Assembly (NCBI GenBank): GCA_027382625.1
Contig: JAJKFJ010022211.1
Location: 62,001-126,000, forward strand
Length of the DNA stretch: 64,000 bases
Source of the DNA: Tetmemena sp. SeJ-2015
Lineage: Eukaryota; Ciliophora; Spirotrichea; Sporadotrichida; Oxytrichidae
Direction: 5' to 3'
Below, one piece after another: positions 57,034 through 64,000 of the stretch. The notes below the pieces were generated by a model. The model saw only the letters and a program-made list of their open reading frames with translations, ran no database searches and was not told where the DNA came from. Positions within the stretch are counted from its first letter, which is position 1. Each line of letters begins with the position of its first letter. The position numbers and the translations under genes are program-made.

Positions 57034-60000
57034 TATTGGGGTTGGAGCTCCATTCCAATAGATTCTTACATGAAATGCGGAGGAATCTTGCTAAGTTATA
57101 ACAAATTCAACAAAAACTTTGGGTGAGCTCAGTTCAGCAAAGAATTTATAAGTGTCATATGTTTACCAAATGATGTAGGTTGAAACTTACGGATTCTTAC
57201 CGAATGATTTAACTCAAAGCTTCATACCCATCTCTCCGTTTTTAGTATTAGACGTTACTTCTAGAAAATTTCACATCTATTACTACTTTTGGAGTTTCTT
57301 TAACCATAGAAGTGAACATAATTGAGCAGAGAAATAATGTATTCCTTTAAAATTTTGCATGAGGAAGTTGGGGAAGGATTAAAATCATAGGATGTCAAAG
57401 AGTTTATCTCAACAATGAAAAGTATTAAACCAATAGTGAAAACACAATTGAGGTAGTAAAATATTATAGGAGCTAAAGTACACCCAATTATATCTATAGC
57501 AAGCTTTCTCTATCGTATGATGTTCCTTTAGATACTAGTAAAATCTTTTATCTACAATATTCTTTGATAAGCTTAACCCACAAGCAACTTCTCCTTCCAC
57601 TCTTTCAATTGGTAATCTAAGCAGCTCCATTCTATAAATAACTCATTCAGCTTTTATTTCTCTCAGAGACATCGTCAGCTATTAGAAATATCTTCTTGAA
57701 ACTATGAGTGATAGCATGAATAGAACTTTCATTCCAAATCGTAGGATTATATTCCTGCAATGGAAGTTTGAATGCCTTCACAAAAGATAATAACTTGATT
57801 TTTGCAGTATCAACATCTCTCAACTCTGTTATTGATTTTATGTCAGCTTGGACTTATGTACTACTCTTCTTATGACTGTAAAATACTTTTAATCATATTA
57901 TTAATTTCACTAAGGCTAAATCTCTGCATTTTTAGCGAATGTTTTTCAAATGATCAGCATAGTCTTGATGGAGTTAGCTTGCCTATCCTTCGCTTCTTGT
58001 AATATTCAGCAGAAACAAAGCCTTGCATTGAAGAAGTTCACTTAATTGGCTTTCAGATTTTGAACTCGAAACATATCTCTTGCAAAAGTACTCTCTGTGT
58101 CAAAGTAACCATTTTTTCTTCTTTATCATTATTATAAATTAGTTAGCCTTGAACTTCAAAGATTTTGATTTCTCTGCATAGAACAAGATTTATTTGGCCA
58201 AGTTTATCTCATATAATGGGTAAAGCTACGACATGTTTGGCTACTCAGGAATTTTAGAGACTGAACTTTATTCCTTAAGTGTTTACCCCTAAAGCCCATC
58301 AACCTCCTCTAACTTTCCTATTGCCTAGAAAGGAGTCTTACTCCAAATTTAATACCCTTCTTGCTAAGATCCAATTAGTATGCTTTGAGCACACGCAACT
58401 CTTGGTTCTCAAGTAGTCATAGTATCATCTACAGCCATGCAGTTTAATTCTACTATAAGTGGCAGCTTTATTCAATGCACCTCCTCACCAACCTCAACCA
58501 CATCTTAAAATTTGGGAAGTGTCTTGCTAACTCTACTACATCAGTTTCTTGGGCATATTAGCTATAAATAAATTTCCTTTCGCATTCATAGTCTAAAACA
58601 TCTTCATTATGGATATCGGAGCTTGTAGACTATTGCAGATATCCCTGAAACAAAGTGCAAATTATACCGCTAGTAAATTCAACACCATTAATATTCTCGG
58701 CTCAAATGTCAAGTTTTTATTCAATGGATCATCTTACATAGAAGACAGAGGCCTAACAGGTCTTAGCTATTAGAAGACAATTAACTTTGTTCCTCAATTC
58801 TACCTAATAAGGGCTACAGTAGTAATACAGAACTCAGAATTGAATAAAGTTGAGGCCATCTTAATTCCTAATTTCAGTGCGACTTATTCAAGCAAAAGCT
58901 GAACTTTATTATTGATAATGGAGATATACTCGAGTCAGATGACTACTATGATTATCTAGGTTTGATGTATATTGAGCTTGTATCAAAAGTATCAATTAAG
59001 AATAGCAATTTTGATACTTTTTCTTTCTACAGCAGAGACACTATCTACCTTAATCCAATTAGTCTGAAGACTCTGCAAAAATGGCAATCACCTCAGTCTA
59101 AAATTTATTCAGAAGAACTCTTTGCCTCTAAGGAGCGGCCTTCACTATACAAGTAACAAAATCGTTAATTACATGAGATACCATCTAGATGGTAAAGCAA
59201 TTGGGTTTTTATTTCCTCTCAAGGAGTAAATCTACTGTCAGTGTATCTCCTAGCATAACTATTGATGAAGTTAATTCATAAACTGCTCTTATTATAAACA
59301 AGGAGGAGTAATTTACTTAACTAACTACTAACTCACTCTCTCTATCACTAGAGCTAAAATTAACTAACATTCAAACTTATCTAGGAAGAGGAGGTTTCTT
59401 ATACTCAGGATCTGCTATCCATATTCCACTGATTCTAATTTGATCGGCTCTAACATTTCTTATTAACGTTAAGCAGTCTCTATTTCCTAAACCAAATTTT
59501 TGCCATGATGATATACCTGTAAAAATATGAAAGTGTAATATAGCTAAGTGGATTTGGCTTGATGTTGATAAATGATAGATGGATTTAAAGATGTGTTTTA
59601 GCTAAATATGGTGACGATCTTGAAATAGAAACAATCACTGAAGCAATTTTCAATAGCTCAAGGTTGAGCTTAAAAGAGGATCCATAAAGTTATCCAAATG
59701 CAGAGCTACTTGGAGAGTAGTACTTTCCAAAGCAACTATGCAAGTTAGGCAGAGCTATCTTTTAAGAGATTCACTTTTAGTTTCAACCAGGAAAAAACGA
59801 TGGTGGAGTTATTGTGCTAATAACATAATCAGTCAAAACTTGAACGAATCAACCTTCTCCTATAATGAAACCAATAGAGCTGAGTCAGGTTAAATAACTC
59901 ATAATTTAGACTAGCAAATTCTAGAACAATAAGGCCTCCTCAGACGCAATCAAAGATATGAATACGAATTGTATTCAGATAAAAAACTGTAATTCTTTTC

Positions 60001-60680
60001 AAAACTAAACCTCCTCTCAATTGAAAACCTTTTGTCTTGGTTATTCAAATGCATCAATAGAGGGCACTACATACCGAAACACAAAGTAAGATCTTCTCTA
60101 CTAGCTTAATTAGTATCAAAGAATTTCATAGTTATGAAAGTTCAGTTAAGTATTCAAGGGTCCTTTTAACTAATGGAAAATCAGCCTAAGGAACACCAAT
60201 CCACATTCAAGGAGGTAGATTCAAATTTGAGCATCATATCTACAAATTTTACTAATAACTATACAAATGACAGGGAAAAGCATTCTACTCCTTTAATTTT
60301 TGCGGTGCCCTCAATTTAGAGTTTCTATTTCTTAAATAACTACGCTACTTATAGTGGAGGAGTTATTTACTATGAAGTTTTTGAATCTGGAGTCACCATT
60401 AAAAACTCCTCAGTGTTCAATTCTGTTTCCGTAAGACATTCATTATTTTTTTATTAAACTATCATTTTAGCCAAGCCCTTTCAACTTTAACATAACTAAT
60501 TTAACTGCAGATTACTTAGTTGCCTAGAGTAAGAACACGAGGAATTATCTACTGCTTAATTTGCTAGAGATTATCAAACTCCCAACTTTCGTAAGGAAGA
60601 GTGGATAGTGGAGGCTCCAAATACTTAATGGAGACTGAAAAAAGGAAAATTATTCTAAGCCAAAGTTTTCTTAATAATTT
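57034..60680 (+). CDS. Repetitive beta-helix (pectin-lyase-fold type) surface protein, fragmented
   Basis: Plus-strand segments carry the short Gly-Gly-hydrophobic rungs typical of ciliate right-handed beta-helix surface proteins: KCGGILLSYNKFNKNF (57090), MFGYSGILETELYSL (58240), DILESDDYYDYLGLMYIEL and VSIKNSNFDTFSFYS (58920-59030), SVSPSITIDEVNSQTALII (59240), YLGRGGFLYSGS (59380), EIETITEAIFNSSRLSL (59620), DGGVIVLITQSV (59800), IIQTSKFQNNKASSDAI (59890), SIISTNFTNNYTNDREKHS (60230), YATYSGGVIYYEVFESG and VTIKNSSVFNS (60340-60425). 'N-x-S/N-x-F-x-N-N' turns alternate with GG-V/I-I-Y strands. Many frame breaks indicate IESs. Both ends carry the 80 bp inverted repeat, so the order of segments is uncertain and scrambling is possible. 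Confidence 0.6.
60568..60647 (+). repeat. Right arm of the perfect 80 bp inverted repeat
   Basis: Partner of 56954-57033. Reads IIKLPTFVRKSG in one frame and VDSGGSKYLMETEKRK in another; the latter fits the beta-helix repeat style and continues IILSQSFLNNFNNN. Confidence 0.93.
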
Positions 60681-60689
60681 TAATAATAA

Positions 60690-61150
60690 TATAAGTAAAT
60701 TTACCAGTTAAAAAGTTCCAAAAATTTAAAATTTTTTATTTAATTTAAATTTTAAACCCCTTAATTTAAAGTTTTTAAATTAATTTTTAAAAAACTTTTT
60801 TTAAAAAATTTTGTTTTTAATTTTTTAAAATTATTTAAATTATAGACTATTAACTTTTTCTCGATATGATAAATAATTTTTGAATATATATTTTAAGAGA
60901 AATCCATTTTAAAAAAATAAAATATTTTAATAAGGTATATTACTTAATTTTACAAAATAAATCTAAGATTTATTTAGTAAAGTTAAGACTGCATCTTCTT
61001 TTTAAAAACATTAAAAAGTTCAAAAAGAAATATCTAGCTTAAAAAGATTATTATAGTTGAATGTAAGATGATAGATTGTTTTTAGGGTAGGTTTAATAAA
61101 GGGACAAGTATACTTAAAGGAACTCTTAATATAACTTTAGATGATAAAAA
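60690..61150. other. Extremely AT-rich spacer
   Basis: Poly-A/poly-T runs such as the block at 60715-60840, with no open frame. It lies between the beta-helix gene and the convergent PARP gene. Probably non-coding or eliminated DNA. Confidence 0.55.
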
Positions 61151-63811
61151 AACTTAAATCCCTCTACTTATTCAATCTGCACTTCTATAGGTCCAAAGTA
61201 ATAGAAAACTTGAAATGTAAATTAAAGTACAATAAATAATGCTACAGTATATAATAGAAAACTTTTAATATTTTGGCTGCTATAATAATATTTTCACATT
61301 CTAGAATCCTCTCACACTTCATAAGTGATAAGATAGCCTGGATAGGCTCTAAAGTGTTCATAAATCACAAAGAAATTTGGATCTTTACACTCCACAGAAT
61401 CATACCTCTCAGTCTGACCTTTTAAATATAATCTCTAATTATAATAAACCATGCTTTAAAGGAGGAAGCTTCAAGTCTGGATTCCTATTCATAATTATTT
61501 TTCCATAAAAAGAGAATTTATTTTATAATAAAGATTGAGCTGTATCGATTCTCCAGTTACAACAAGAGCCAAAAACATTTGAAGTTTACCATCGCTAGTT
61601 TAGGATGCATAGTCATGAGAATATTTTGAAGTTTTAGCAAAGTAGGACCCAGTCCCATAATGGCAAGTATCTTTAGAAAATCTAAAGTCAAATCCATTAA
61701 AATAATGATCCATGTATATTTTGATATTCCATGCTGAGATTAGAAGATCTGCTCTGGCTAGACTTAGCTAGTACCATGGAATAGAAAGTTGAGGATAAAA
61801 TTAAAAAAAGAGATTTATAATTTTAAGCATAATAATTTGATTTATCTCTGTAGTTCTTCTGTGGGTTTTTGTTTAAACTTTCGTGGAGAATTTGGTCGAA
61901 CTTATTATAATAGAAATAATAAGCATAACTTGTTGAAGAGGGTTGAGTTCAAGATCTGCTCAATCTTTATGATCTTGAAAGTAGGTTTATTCTGATTTGA
62001 TCTTGTAGAATAAATAAAAAGAAGCTTTCATAAATCTGCGTTTAATTAATTTCAATAACTTTAATTCACTCTTGCATCAAATTAAAAATAATTTCAAGGA
62101 TTAAGTCTTTAAAAGTTAGTTTGTAATAAAATCTTGATTTTATAATTAATTTTAAAATAGATAATTAGCTCCCATTACTTGATTGCTGTTATGATAAAAA
62201 GTTTGTGTAAATCTATTTTTGACAAAGATGTAATCTGGCTCAGATGCACTAGAGTCTTTATCTTAATCTAGGCAGATTTCTCAGGCATCTTCTTTATTTC
62301 ATCACTGAAATAATTACATTTAAATATATTCTACGGAGAATGGCTATAAAAAACCTTTATTCGAAGTTATTTCATAATAATTGTTTTATAGCATAGTCTC
62401 CCTTTCGCATTTAAGCACAAACAAATTATAGTTCAATAGTCTATCTAATTAAGAGACAAATAATCAAAAACATATTTAACAATAAACTCTAAATGCAATT
62501 AACATAAGTGTCTTTCTTCTAATGAAAAATAAATTAGCTTATCTAAAAGTGCGATTAAACAATAATTATATTAAATCAATTTTAATGAAAGTTGAGAGAA
62601 AGCTGTAGAATAGAACTTTTGGTTGTAGTTAAGTTTGTGCTACTTTGCATCTCTGAATAGTGAAGTAGAGTCCATTCTCAGATTTTTTGTCCACTACAAA
62701 AGCCTCGTTAAGATTTTTTTAGTTGAATGCAATATGAAAGCGCCCTCGGTTCATTGAAAACTATTCTATTGAAGTATTTGATTAAATCAATCTATCATTT
62801 ATTTTTACTTATATAAAATGATGGATTCAAGTTCTTGAGCAGTTTCCAATAGTCATCTACTCCTGTTTGATCAAAGTCTTCATCAAACCTCAGAAGAAAA
62901 AGCCATAAATTAAACTTTAATCCTATTATGAAGTTCTTTCTACTTCAGAACTTGGGGTCCTTGATCTCCCAAAACTTCACTTATGCTTCAGACTCGATCA
63001 TGATCGCAGATATAGTTGGTAAGCGAAGCCGACACACTTGCCTCCTTAACCCTGTGGCATCTTTCGTGATGAAGTAAAGCTATATATAGAAAAAATCGAT
63101 CAAAATTAGAAGTATCTGCCTTTTAGTTAGTCATCAAATACGATAGAGTACTTATCATCTCCAAAAGATAAATAAAGTCACTTTCACACTCTACGACACC
63201 TTAGGATTTTTCTCAAACTTTTCGAACTCTCTCTAAATTAGAATCTGTAGATCAACTTTATACAACACACATTAATTTTATTAACTGGGAAAGCTCTATA
63301 TGTATAAATCAAATAGAAGGTTATGATAAAAATTATATGGCACCTCCATGATTTTGACAAATAGATTCTCTAGAACCTAGACTTCAAACTCTCCAAACTT
63401 CTCACATATTCCATCTTAAAAGACCACTCTTTTGACCAAGTCTGAATCTCTCTTATCTGGAAAATCTAAGTAGGTTTTGATGTTCGTCTGTTGCTCTCCA
63501 TTTCTTTCTTCTTTACTCTTTTAGTCTTTGAAGGCATAGAAAGCTTGACTGTTTTCAAAAACCCAAATTGGGATCAAGTTTTGATGCTGTTGATCAATGA
63601 TTTTTTTGATATCTAGTCTAGATTGAACTGGTACAGAAAGAAGTAGAGTGTCAATATCATTATTTGCCCTTCCCAAAATGGATTAATGTTTTAACCTTTT
63701 CTACTTTTTTAGATTTTACTTAGTTGGATTAAGATGCTAAAGGAGTATGAGTATCTGAAATCTTGATAGTGTTAATTTTTCCAACTAACTCTTAGAGATT
63801 GCTTTCCCCAT
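61150..63811 (-). CDS. PARP-family (ARTD) ADP-ribosyltransferase with C-terminal membrane segment
   Basis: PARP-type enzymes transfer ADP-ribose from NAD to proteins. ATG 63811-63809 opens MGKAISKS, a possible N-myristoylation signal. N-terminal segments: VQSRLDIKKIIDQQHQN, QAFYAFKDQKSKEERN, KTYLDFPDKRDSDLVKR, EFEVQVLENLFVKIMEV, then RFDEDFDQTGVDDYWKLL, KIEQILNSTLFNKL. The catalytic domain follows: FLFHGTSQVQPEQIF (His of H-Y-E), GFDFRFSKDTCHYGTGSYF (Tyr), KYSHDYASQ, LFLALVVTGES, and ERYDSVECKDPNFFVIYEH, AYPGYLITYEV. The residue equivalent to the polymerase Glu appears to be Phe, pointing to a mono-transferase. A hydrophobic span (FLLYTVALFIVLQFTFQVFYY) comes after the domain, as in PARP16. 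IES-type breaks at about 61500, 61700 and 61800-61950. The stop is not fixed. Confidence 0.85.
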
Positions 63812-64000
63812 CTTATTACTAAATTATATAATTACTCTAATTTATAATCACTAATTTAATTAGAAAAATTATTAGAAATTTTTAAAATAATTCGTGTTGT
63901 AACATTATTTTATTAGTTGTGATATTTTTTTAAAAAAATATTCTATTTTGTCTTAAAATTTATGAATAATTTATGGATAAATTAGTTATTTCATTTATAT
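63812..64000. other. AT-rich sequence upstream of the PARP gene
   Basis: No coding stretch. It probably contains the PARP gene's 5' flank and runs off the window. Confidence 0.5.

Overview
The window looks like germline (micronuclear) DNA of a hypotrich or other spirotrich ciliate, of the Oxytricha/Stylonychia type. Two lines of evidence support this. First, TAA and TAG are read through as glutamine and TGA is the only stop: for example, the nucleophile elbow of a hydrolase near 13.2 kb reads IQGRSLGGA only if TAA is Gln. Second, many genes are broken by short AT-rich inserts of about 16-48 bp. Each insert lies between two copies of a 3-8 bp direct repeat (a 'pointer') of variable, non-TA sequence. 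Removing the insert plus one pointer copy restores the conserved protein. I resolved fourteen such internal eliminated sequences (IESs) to the base. They are distinct from the GT-AG introns of about 35-110 bp that also occur. Base composition is AT-rich, with no ribosomal RNA, tRNA, CRISPR or bacterial operon structure.

Layout. 0-3 kb: partial SAMHD1-like dNTPase, a small plus-strand gene, a 117-residue membrane protein and a pterin carbinolamine dehydratase; these show introns but no clear IES. 3-8 kb: a fragmented plus-strand gene, then a non-canonical poly(A)/terminal uridylyl transferase. 8-11.8 kb, minus strand: a SAM-domain TKL kinase and a MORN-repeat protein, both with clean IESs. 12-13.7 kb: an ABHD13-type alpha/beta hydrolase. 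13.8-19.8 kb: poorly recognised minus-strand genes around a 0.7 kb (TAC)n tract. 20-24.3 kb: a long disordered plus-strand gene. 24.4-27.1 kb: a B-box/coiled-coil/HMG-box protein with one 35 bp intron and no visible IES. 28-33.6 kb: a Ser/Thr kinase and two disordered proteins. 33.6-35.5 kb: the centriole protein POC1. 35.6-41.3 kb: four unrecognised genes, one with a nuclease-like E-x-K motif. 41.4-49.2 kb: two divergently oriented membrane-protein genes with related cytoplasmic tails. 51-52.7 kb: a family X DNA polymerase. 52.8-56.7 kb: a proline-rich membrane protein and an acidic protein followed by a BRCT-like segment. 57-60.7 kb: a beta-helix-type surface-protein gene with an inverted end. 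61.1-63.8 kb: a PARP-family mono-ADP-ribosyltransferase with a C-terminal membrane segment.

Two inverted-repeat pairs stand out. One is about 94 bp at 41.3 and 55.7 kb, enclosing about 14.3 kb. The other is a perfect 80 bp pair at 56.95 and 60.57 kb, enclosing the beta-helix gene. Most genes here are mosaics of macronuclear-destined segments and IESs, so coordinates for unrecognised genes are outer limits and internal junctions were resolved only where a conserved family gave the frame. No complete transposon of the TBE/Tc1 type was seen.
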